Shown here one piece after another: positions 36,174 through 42,720 of a stretch of 42,720 bases of DNA. Source of the DNA: a virus. The notes under the pieces were generated by a model, which made no database searches, was not told the DNA's origin, and saw only the letters and a program-made list of their open reading frames with translations. The position numbers were made by a program, and so were the translations under genes. The stretch is taken from positions 1 to 42,720 of IMG/VR virus record IMGVR_UViG_3300020060_000007; one strand, given 5' to 3'. Position 1 is the first letter of the stretch, and each line of letters starts with the position of its first letter.

Positions 36174-37010
36174 TCAGTTCCCCGTCTGTGGTTCGGATGG
36201 AGTCTCGGGCAGGGCGACCCGGCAGGGACCAGATGCGGTCGTGGTGGTGCCGTCGCTGAAGTGGATCCGCCAGGAGGACTCGTCGCCCTGACCCACGCAA
36301 TCCATGTCGTCCACGCTGACGCCTCGCTCGCCGGCTGGACCGGCTGGCCCTACCGATCCATCGCAGGGCTTGCTCTCCTGCCCGCAGTACGCCACCAGGG
36401 CCGTCCGGGCGGCGGTCAGGAGTTCCTCGTCCGTCACCTTCGGGCCCTGCTCACCGCGCTCCCCCAGATCGCCCTTGGGGCCGGTGTCGCCCTCGTCGCC
36501 TTTCGCGCCGACGCACTTGTCGTCCACGCAGTACGCGGCAAGAGTGGCCGTGACGATCGGCTGCAACTGGGCAGCGGTCGGGGTCGATCCGTCCTTCGGT
36601 TTCGGGACCAGGGCCGCGGCAATGCGCGCGATCTGGGAGATCTCCGCCTGCGTGATGGTCACCTTTTGGCGGGAGATCTGATCCGCCACGATCACCCGCA
36701 CGGCGGCAGCCTCGGCATCGGTGAACTCGTCCACCTGCACTGGAGGGCTGGATGCTGCAGCTGCCGGGACTGCGACGGGCGTCTTGCCGAGTGCGATGAG
36801 TCTGGCGTTGGCCTCCGCGAGCGCCTTCTCGTTGGCCTTGACCTTCCCCTCGACCTCGGCAACTTTCGTCAGCGCCTGGTTCGCGGTGATGCTCGACGTG
36901 TCCGCCGACTCCTGCAGGGCAGGGTTCTGGATCATCAGCCAGGCGACAGTGCCTGTGAGTACCACGAGCGCGGCGCCCCCGTAGCCGCGCATCTTCACTC
37001 TCGGGTTCAT
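36174..37010 (-). CDS. Membrane-anchored collagen-like protein in lysis cassette
   Basis: A 278-aa protein, MNPRVKMRGYGGAALVVLTG. One N-terminal membrane span (about 10-28), then a coiled-coil (TANQALTKVAEVEGKVKANE, LAEANARLIALG), an Ala/Pro spacer, and collagen-like Gly-X-Y text in two blocks (GAKGDEGDTGPKGDLGERGE and GSVGPAGPAGERG), several cysteines (YCVDDKC, YCGQESKPC, MDCVG) and a compact C-terminal domain. The topology, membrane to extracellular, resembles spanins or envelope bridging proteins rather than a tail fibre. No family recognised. ATGA coupling. Confidence 0.75.
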   Translation of the reverse strand: MNPRVKMRGYGGAALVVLTGTVAWLMIQNPALQESADTSSITANQALTKVAEVEGKVKANEKALAEANARLIALGKTPVAVPAAAASSPPVQVDEFTDAEAAAVRVIVADQISRQKVTITQAEISQIARIAAALVPKPKDGSTPTAAQLQPIVTATLAAYCVDDKCVGAKGDEGDTGPKGDLGERGEQGPKVTDEELLTAARTALVAYCGQESKPCDGSVGPAGPAGERGVSVDDMDCVGQGDESSWRIHFSDGTTTTASGPCRVALPETPSEPQTGN

Positions 37011-37372
37011 TTGGGACCGAGCTCCTCAGGGATAGGGACGCCGTTCTCACGTAGGAGCTTCCTTAACTGGAAGTTTTTTCCCCGTTCGTCCAGCAGGTCG
37101 GTCTCGTGCTGGACGCGTAGTGCTTCGATGGTTCCTTCGAGGGACCGGACCCGTTCGGCGAGAGCATCGAGCTTCGAGGTCGTGTTGATGCCGTGGGTCT
37201 TCTCGCGTTCCTCGGCCTCGATGCGGCGCTTGCGTTCGCCCTCGACGTCGATCTGCCGGGACTCCTTGTACGCCCGTACCGCCAGTAGCGCGAGGCCGCC
37301 GAAGGTCGCCAGCGAGATGCCGGGGGCGACGAGGGTGGAGTCGGTGAGTTCCATCACCAGGTGCGCGATCAC
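37007..37372 (-). CDS. Membrane protein with long coiled-coil, 121 aa
   Basis: From GTG 37372 (GTGA-coupled): VIAHLVMELTDSTLVAPGIS, one span (LVAPGISLATFGGLALLAVR), then a charged coiled-coil (EGERKRRIEAEEREKTHGIN, SLEGTIEALRVQHETDLLDE). The topology and size recall small holin-like or lysis-associated proteins of actinophages. Lies between two other lysis-region membrane proteins. Confidence 0.7.
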   Translation of the reverse strand: MIAHLVMELTDSTLVAPGISLATFGGLALLAVRAYKESRQIDVEGERKRRIEAEEREKTHGINTTSKLDALAERVRSLEGTIEALRVQHETDLLDERGKNFQLRKLLRENGVPIPEELGPK

Positions 37373-37827
37373 TGTTCGTCCCCTCTTCGGGGGACCGGAC
37401 CGCGGGCCCAGCACAGGATGCCGTGCGCAACGGTGATCACCAGCGACATCGTCACCGCGCGCCAGATCGAGCCGGTGTCGTTCGCCGCCGGGGTCTGGGA
37501 GAACTGCCACACGGCCTGCGCGGTGGCGGCGGTGAACCCGACGTACAGGACAGCGCAGGCGAAGTGTCCCAGCCATACCGCCGCGTGCCGTTTGAACAGC
37601 AGACCGAGGGCGAGTGTCCCGCCGGCCGTGAGGAACAGGATCCCCCAGGTGTGGAGGGTGGCGATCTGCTCGACCATCTTCAGTGACTGCGGCGTCTGTC
37701 CGGGAGACTTGAGGTAGTCGAAGCCCGTGACGGCTGCGTTGAGCGCCAGGATCCACGACAGGGTGCGGGCCAGTTGCCATGGGATGTCGGTGGCGGCGAG
37801 GCGTGCGGCGAACTGTTTGAGGCTCAC
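37369..37827 (-). CDS. Four-span membrane protein of lysis region, 152 aa
   Basis: From GTG 37827: VSLKQFAARLAATDIPWQLA. Four hydrophobic spans: WILALNAAVTGFDYL, TWGILFLTAGGTLALGLLF, LGHFACAVLYVGFTAATAQA, and AVTMSLVITVAHGILCW, with a short cytosolic C-terminus. Such proteins occur in actinophage lysis cassettes as putative holin or antiholin partners. No family motif seen. Confidence 0.7.
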   Translation of the reverse strand: MSLKQFAARLAATDIPWQLARTLSWILALNAAVTGFDYLKSPGQTPQSLKMVEQIATLHTWGILFLTAGGTLALGLLFKRHAAVWLGHFACAVLYVGFTAATAQAVWQFSQTPAANDTGSIWRAVTMSLVITVAHGILCWARGPVPRRGDEQ

Positions 37828-37991
37828 GTCGTGTCCACATCCCCAGGTGGATCAGGCAGCCGATGGGTGGCGTACACCACCACGGCCGCGTTGGTCGCTC
37901 CTTCTACTGCCGCCTTCCACTTCTCCAGGGCCTCGAGGCGGGTGATGATCTCGTCGAGCACGCCGGGTGGCAGGTCGGACTTCTTTCCCAT
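37824..37991 (-). CDS. Small protein preceding lysis cassette, 55 aa
   Basis: MGKKSDLPPGVLDEIITRLE then ALEKWKAAVEGATNAAVVVY and THRLPDPPGDVDTT. Helical with a basic N-terminus; a short LxxxAV helix may associate with the membrane. GTGA overlap with the next gene. GGGGGAAGG upstream is the ribosome site. Confidence 0.6.
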   Translation of the reverse strand: MGKKSDLPPGVLDEIITRLEALEKWKAAVEGATNAAVVVYATHRLPDPPGDVDTT

Positions 37992-38022
37992 CAGGCCTTC
38001 CCCCAGAAGGTCAGTGTGAGGA

Positions 38023-39663
38023 TCAGCGTCTGCGGGTCCGCTTGTTGATCAGGTTCGCGAGTTGGCGTTGCTCGGTCTGGGCGAACATGTCGAGCTCCAG
38101 AGTCGCCTGCCCTTCGCCGTTGGCTTCGACTCCGACGATCCGGAACACCGTCACCCCGTCGCGGGTGTCGTCGTCCAACTGGCGTGACGCCTCGATGCCA
38201 CGGACACGGATCAGGTTGCCGGGCTTGATCTCCCACGGTGCCACCCATCGGGCGCCGGTGATGTCGCGGAGTGGCCGGGCCACAGTCAGGGTGCCGCCGC
38301 TACTGGGTGCGCGGTGCTCGATCAGGAAGTTGTTCGCGGCCAGGGTGGCGTTGGCGGAGGTGCCGGCCTCGTCGCCGAGGTCGATGAACCCCTCACGCAC
38401 GATGCCTTCGTCGTCGAGCATCGGGATGGCCTGGGTCATGGTGGTCCACTTGATCCGGCCGCGAGCGTCCCGCCAGCGAACCTTGACCTTGTTGAAGATC
38501 TCAAAGGTGGGGGCGGGTGAGTCGAAGCCGTCCTCGACGGTCGCCTCATACCTCACCTCGGTGGGCCACGTGGACCACTCGAACCGGTTCTTGCCGGCGG
38601 CATTGGATTCCCACGCCGCCCAGTAGGTGGAGGGCTCGAGCGCCATCATGTCGTTGAGCACCTGGTTCGGGGTGACCGGGTCGTCGTAGGCCAGCTGGTC
38701 GATGTCGACCGTGTTCCCGGTCAGGGTCGCGTTCGCGCCGTCGTACTGCGGAAGCATCCTGGCGAGGAGATCCTCCACCACCCAGGAAGCGCGGACGTAG
38801 ATGGTGGTGCTGCCCATCCCTGCCCCACCTGACGCCAGGACGCCCGCCTTGTTGAAGCGGCGGCCGATGATGCGGATGTTCGCGAACGTTCCCCAGGTCG
38901 TGTCCCCGACCGTGGGAACGGCGGCACCGCCGGCGATCTTCACGATCCTCACTGCGGCGATGTCCATGTTGGCGGCGAAGTCGGTGATCACGTACCCGAA
39001 GTACGTACCACCTGCCACGTTCCATGCGGCGGAGAACGGGATCGTCGCGTACGTCGGGTACCCGCCGACCACGAGCTCAGAGACCCACTGCGCGGTGGTG
39101 GCGCCCACGTCCCAGGAGAACCCGATAGCACCGATGTGCATGCCGGTGTCGGCGAACCCCTCGTACAGCGCGGCGATGGTTGTCCCCGGCCCGGCCTGCG
39201 GTACGCCCGGTCCCGCCTGCACGATGACCGCGTCGAAGGCTGTCGTGTGCGGGTGGTTAGCTACGGACACGCTCGCGGAAGCGGGCATCGCCGCAGCCTC
39301 CAGCGAGGACCGCACCCACCGGTCGAGGCGGGTATCGATGTAGATCAGCGGGGACACCTGGTCGAGGGTGTGCGCCGAGGGCCCCACTGCGGTGAGGGCC
39401 CACACCTCTCCGCTGTCACCGGAGGACCGGCCCGGCATGGCGAGGCGGCCTTCCCACAGGGTGCTGCCGGAGCGCCCGTCGTAGACGTAGACCCGGGTGA
39501 ACGCGGCCAGCATCGGGTCGCTGACGTCGAGCGGGGACTGCAGCGTGAACGTCGCCGAGGCGTACCCGCCGGGGACGACGGAGCGGAACGACAGGCCGGA
39601 CAGTTTGCTGGTGACGTGAGCGTCGACCCGGGAGTTCGACAGCCGCACGGTGACCGGGATCAT
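38023..39663 (-). CDS. Tail hub-like minor tail protein
   Basis: A 546-aa protein, MIPVTVRLSNSRVDAHVTSK. The N-terminal third (LSGLSFRSVVPGGYASATFT, VYVYDGRSGSTLWEGRLAMP) matches the Gp37/gp18-type tail hub family, which forms the tail tip ring. Residues about 150-300 form a beta-sandwich insertion (AGGTYFGYVITDFAANMDIA). Then a helical block and the C-terminal hub domains (FEIFNKVKVRWRDARGRIKW, PWEIKPGNLIRVRGIEASRQ). AAGGAGGGG lies upstream of ATG 39663. Probably involved in host contact and DNA injection. Confidence 0.82.
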   Translation of the reverse strand: MIPVTVRLSNSRVDAHVTSKLSGLSFRSVVPGGYASATFTLQSPLDVSDPMLAAFTRVYVYDGRSGSTLWEGRLAMPGRSSGDSGEVWALTAVGPSAHTLDQVSPLIYIDTRLDRWVRSSLEAAAMPASASVSVANHPHTTAFDAVIVQAGPGVPQAGPGTTIAALYEGFADTGMHIGAIGFSWDVGATTAQWVSELVVGGYPTYATIPFSAAWNVAGGTYFGYVITDFAANMDIAAVRIVKIAGGAAVPTVGDTTWGTFANIRIIGRRFNKAGVLASGGAGMGSTTIYVRASWVVEDLLARMLPQYDGANATLTGNTVDIDQLAYDDPVTPNQVLNDMMALEPSTYWAAWESNAAGKNRFEWSTWPTEVRYEATVEDGFDSPAPTFEIFNKVKVRWRDARGRIKWTTMTQAIPMLDDEGIVREGFIDLGDEAGTSANATLAANNFLIEHRAPSSGGTLTVARPLRDITGARWVAPWEIKPGNLIRVRGIEASRQLDDDTRDGVTVFRIVGVEANGEGQATLELDMFAQTEQRQLANLINKRTRRR

Positions 39664-39744
39664 GTGCCCCTCCTTGCGCTTGGCGGCACTGACCTGTGGT
39701 GTACTACCCGGACCTGTCGGGTCACCCCAATGACTCGGCAGGTA

Positions 39745-39781
39745 GAAGCCCCGCAGCTATGACAAACGGCCGCGGGGCTTC
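39745..39781. terminator. Hairpin between two tail genes
   Basis: GAAGCCCCGC (39745-39754) pairs with GCGGGGCTTC (39772-39781) across a 17-base loop, just after the distal tail gene stop (39784). It may reduce expression of the hub and lysis genes relative to upstream tail genes, or act as a pause or processing site. There is T-rich text after the stem on the minus strand but short. Confidence 0.65.
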
Positions 39782-39783
39782 GC

Positions 39784-41178
39784 TCACCCGGTAAGAGATC
39801 TCACGAGCAAATAGCGCGGCCAATACCTGATGGTCATCGTGATGCTGGTGGTGATCGCGTTCGCCACGCCCGGGAACTCGGAGGACTCCACGATCACGAG
39901 CCGGTTGTTTCCCGGCATCACCCGGGGAAGGCGGCCGGTGATGGCGACAGGGAAGCCGCCGCTGATGCGACCCGGGGTCGCGCCGGACAGCGCCGTCGCG
40001 GTGTAGAAGCTGTCGCTGACCGCGTCGACTACGGAGAGGTGGGTGGCTGACGTGACGTTGCTCTTGTAGGTCCAGGTGCCGAAGCACTCGTCAGCGGGGA
40101 CGAAGGCGACGTAGTCGATGTCCAGGCTGCCCGACCCGGACAGCCGGGCCGCACGGACCAGGAGCGGACCCGTGATGCCGGGCTGGTCCTCGATGCGGTA
40201 CTCGGAGACGGCGTGCCCACCGGTGGTCGGCACGCCGAAGGTCGAGTCGACCGTGCCGAGATCAACGAGTTGCGCCGCGGTCTGCGACTTGATCGTCACC
40301 ACGGCCGTGGACGCGTTGTCGATGAACAAGTCCATCTGCATGACATCGCCGGCGACCGTCTGCGCGACCCGCGCGAACACCCGGTACACGCCCCAGTTCT
40401 CCGCGCCTGCAGGCACGGTCGCGCTGGGGAACTTGCCGCTGATCCGGGTGGTCAGTACCTGCTGGGTGGTGAAGGTGCAGCGGGATTTGTTCCCACCGGA
40501 GAATGCGGCATCGACGACAGCGGACGTGTCGGTGTTCTGATTCATCGACTCGGCCTGCAGGAACCGGTTCGGGTACGGGCTCGGTCCCGAACGGACCCCG
40601 ATGGAGAACCCGTTCCGCGCCAGCCCGCCACCGCCGTCGGCGTACTCGATCATCAGCGGGGTTTCCACATCACCCTTGATGCCGGTCAGATCAGCGAACA
40701 ACCCGTTCGACCCGGCGGCGGGGTTGTTGTTCACGGTGACCGGGCCGATGTCCTCCCGCAGCCCCAGGGCGAACGGTTCCGCCAGGACCTGGACCCTGAC
40801 CTGCTTGAGGCCGATGTCCCACCGGACGCTCTCCGGTGGAGTGCGGAACGTCCGGAAGAACACCGTGTTCGTCGTACCGCCCGGGGTGTACTGCAGCAGG
40901 TTCGTCGGCCGGTCGAGTTCCCGCTGCAACAACTGCAGCTGGGTGGCCGCGTTGTCGCCCGCGTGGAACAGGTGCAGCACCAGGTTCAGTACCCGGTTCC
41001 CGTACGCCGACGCACCGACATAGTCACCGTCGCGCATCATCGACGACGTGACGGACCGCTTCATCTCCGGGGTCCCGAAGGATGTCTCGTTCGACATGCC
41101 CCACACCGACAGGTCGTTCAGGTTCAACCTGACCGTGGGGGATGCCTGGATGGAGTCGACGAACCTCAGGACGGCCAT
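39784..41178 (-). CDS. Distal tail (Dit-like) protein
   Basis: A 464-aa protein, MAVLRFVDSIQASPTVRLNL. The N-terminal 160 residues follow the distal tail pattern (LVLHLFHAGDNAATQLQLLQ, RELDRPTNLLQYTPGGTTNT, RVQVLAEPFALGLREDIGPV). Two beta-rich carbohydrate-binding-like segments follow (ETPLMIEYADGGGGLARNGF, SGSLDIDYVAFVPADECFGT). Placed right after the tape measure, as in other siphoviruses. It links the tail tube to the hub and may bind host saccharides. Confidence 0.82.
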   Translation of the reverse strand: MAVLRFVDSIQASPTVRLNLNDLSVWGMSNETSFGTPEMKRSVTSSMMRDGDYVGASAYGNRVLNLVLHLFHAGDNAATQLQLLQRELDRPTNLLQYTPGGTTNTVFFRTFRTPPESVRWDIGLKQVRVQVLAEPFALGLREDIGPVTVNNNPAAGSNGLFADLTGIKGDVETPLMIEYADGGGGLARNGFSIGVRSGPSPYPNRFLQAESMNQNTDTSAVVDAAFSGGNKSRCTFTTQQVLTTRISGKFPSATVPAGAENWGVYRVFARVAQTVAGDVMQMDLFIDNASTAVVTIKSQTAAQLVDLGTVDSTFGVPTTGGHAVSEYRIEDQPGITGPLLVRAARLSGSGSLDIDYVAFVPADECFGTWTYKSNVTSATHLSVVDAVSDSFYTATALSGATPGRISGGFPVAITGRLPRVMPGNNRLVIVESSEFPGVANAITTSITMTIRYWPRYLLVRSLTG

Positions 41179-41182
41179 GTGC

Positions 41183-42720
41183 TCACCCGTTCGTCATCTG
41201 CAGTGTGTACGCCCCGCCGGATCCACCGACGAGCCGGAACTTGGCCTCGTTCATCGCGTCCTTGAACGCCTTCTTGTTCGCCGTCGCCAGATCAGCGATG
41301 GTGCCCCGGCTCAGGGTGGTGTCCCTGCCCAGTGCGGCTTCCTGCGCCTCGGTGCGGACCGTCTCCGTCTTGCCGGACAGGTTCGCCCCGAGAGTCCCGG
41401 ACCTCCACTTGCCGCCGGTGTCGAACGTGTCGATGCCGAGCTCCTTCAGCAGACCCTTGCGGTTCTTGAGGGAGTCGTACGGCGCGTCACCCTCGACGGC
41501 ACCACCTCGGGCGTAGCCCTTCAGGTGCCAGATGTTCCCGCCGAACAGGCGGTCCTTCGCGCCGCGCGCACGCCCACCGGTGACCACACCGGCACCACCC
41601 CTGGACTCGACGTTCACCCCGTTCAGGGTCCCGGCCATGTGGCCCGGGTTACCTCTGCGGGAGCCGATCGAGAACGCACCCATACCGCGGGCGAACATCG
41701 ACGTCGGGAAGTTCCCGGTGGCGAACAGCCTGCTGTAGGTCTTGCGGCCCAGGATCACGTTCGTGATCGCGGACATGAACCCGGAGCAGTCGTACGCAGA
41801 CGGGCCGACAGCACCCCACCCGTAGGGCTTGCCAACCTGCCTCTTCGCGAAGGTCAATGCACCGGCGAGGCCAGGGTTCACCTGACCCTTCGCGAGTTGC
41901 AGGCCGATGATGCGGGCGATCGAGGAACCGGCCCAGCCCACACCGAATTGCGCCTGCTCCTTCAGTTGCGTCAGCCGCTCATTGGACGGGACGCGCGGGT
42001 TCAGTTTCACCCCGCCACCCTTGGCGTAGCCCTTCGCCCACTCGGAGCGCATCTGCTCGACCGCTCCATGCCCGCCGGCGCCGCGAACTTCCTTCGCGGT
42101 CAGGACGTGCTCGTTGTTCGACAGCAGGGCGGGGATGGAGTCCGAGGTCGAAGTACCGCGGCCGAACACGCCACCACCGGCGGCGAACTTCATCTTCTTC
42201 GTGGCTTGCCCCAGTGCCTGCGTGTAGGACAGCCCGATCTTGACGTCGACCGGTTCATCGTTGATCCCGTCGAGCTTGGCGTTCACCGAGTCGCGGAACT
42301 TCCCGAACGCCTCGGATGCGCCCTTCAGTTTGTCGCCCAGGCCGGGGACCCAGCCGAACGCCGTCGCTGCGGTATCCAGAATGGTCTGCGCGAAGCCGAG
42401 GAACTTGTCGACCACGAACTTGAGCGCGATCCGTGCGGCGGACTTGATCGAGTCCCAGTTCCTCGCGATCACCACGACCGCGAGGCCGAACGGGCCGGTG
42501 AGAACCGCCAGCAGCAGGGGCCAGTTCGTCTTCACCCAGTTGATCGCGCCGAGAACCGCTCCGGTGACCGCCTTGAACGCGCCGACCGCGATGTCGCGGA
42601 CCTTGGTGAAGACGGCGTTCACGACATCGCGGAACGTCTCCGAGTTCTTGTAGGCGTAGACCAGACCGGCCGCCAGCCCGACGAGGGCGAGCACGATGAT
42701 GCCGATCGGGTTCAGGCTCA
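41183..42720 (-). CDS. Tape measure protein, C-terminal part with NlpC/P60-like domain
   Basis: Continues 1-1736 across the circle; residues 579-1048 of the full protein are encoded from 42593 to 41183 (42594-42720 repeats 1-127). Further helical and hydrophobic stretches, the common tape measure motif NEHVLTAKEVRGAGG near 740, then an NlpC/P60-like cysteine peptidase module: QVGKPYGWGAVGPSAYDCSG with Cys848, and GHMAGTLNGVNVESRGG with His897. Such domains help local wall cleavage during DNA entry. The end KGYARGGAVEGDAPYDSLKN and a charged tail follow. Confidence 0.92.
   Translation of the reverse strand, partial: SLNPIGIIVLALVGLAAGLVYAYKNSETFRDVVNAVFTKVRDIAVGAFKAVTGAVLGAINWVKTNWPLLLAVLTGPFGLAVVVIARNWDSIKSAARIALKFVVDKFLGFAQTILDTAATAFGWVPGLGDKLKGASEAFGKFRDSVNAKLDGINDEPVDVKIGLSYTQALGQATKKMKFAAGGGVFGRGTSTSDSIPALLSNNEHVLTAKEVRGAGGHGAVEQMRSEWAKGYAKGGGVKLNPRVPSNERLTQLKEQAQFGVGWAGSSIARIIGLQLAKGQVNPGLAGALTFAKRQVGKPYGWGAVGPSAYDCSGFMSAITNVILGRKTYSRLFATGNFPTSMFARGMGAFSIGSRRGNPGHMAGTLNGVNVESRGGAGVVTGGRARGAKDRLFGGNIWHLKGYARGGAVEGDAPYDSLKNRKGLLKELGIDTFDTGGKWRSGTLGANLSGKTETVRTEAQEAALGRDTTLSRGTIADLATANKKAFKDAMNEAKFRLVGGSGGAYTLQMTNG
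42594..42720. repeat. Right copy of 127-bp terminal direct repeat
   Basis: Identical to 1-127. Removing one copy closes the genome to about 42,593 bp. Confidence 0.95.

Noticed and set aside
36174-37010. Collagen-like protein as a tail fibre
   Set aside because: It has an N-terminal membrane span and sits among lysis genes after the tail genes, so an envelope role fits better; kept as unknown function.

Overview
The window is the essentially complete genome of a temperate, siphovirus-type phage of a high-GC actinobacterium. The last 127 bases (42594-42720) repeat the first 127 (1-127), so the molecule closes into a circle of about 42,593 bp, and the tape measure gene is cut by the window ends. 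High GC, many GTG starts, a WhiB-like gene and a C-terminal NlpC/P60-type domain in the tape measure point to an actinobacterial host. No lysin B-like mycolic acid esterase is visible, which weakly argues against a mycolic acid-coated host. Host genus cannot be read from the sequence.

Layout. Two divergent transcription units start around 29.38-29.59 kb. Leftward (minus strand), an excisionase-like gene is followed by about 35 small early genes (28.9 down to 14.2 kb), nearly all joined by ATGA, GTGA, TAATG or 8-nt overlaps. These include a WhiB-like gene in frame with an ERF annealing protein, RusA, two methyltransferase-like genes, two HNH nucleases and a T5orf172 nuclease, a DnaD-like initiator with repeats that could be the origin, a G39P-like helicase loader, a MazG-like protein and many small zinc-ribbon proteins. 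After a strong hairpin (14039-14073) come the late genes, still leftward: terminase, portal, ClpP-like protease/scaffold, decoration protein, capsid and connectors; then three extra virion proteins including a GLTD-repeat protein; then head closure, tail terminator, tail tube, frameshifted tail chaperones and tape measure. Through the circle junction follow the distal tail protein, a hub-like protein and a lysis cassette with several membrane proteins and an amidase endolysin, ending at about 35.1 kb.

Rightward (plus strand, 29.6-35.0 kb) lies the lysogeny region: HTH repressor, membrane protein, tyrosine integrase, an attP carrying the 3' half of a tRNA-Val(TAC), then a probable lysogenic-conversion module with an Ltp-type superinfection exclusion protein, a secreted protein and several small genes. 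The two units converge on a 12-bp hairpin terminator (35017-35056).

There is no DNA polymerase, primase or replicative helicase; the phage probably loads host replication machinery through its initiator and loader. No stretch above 300 bp lacks a gene.
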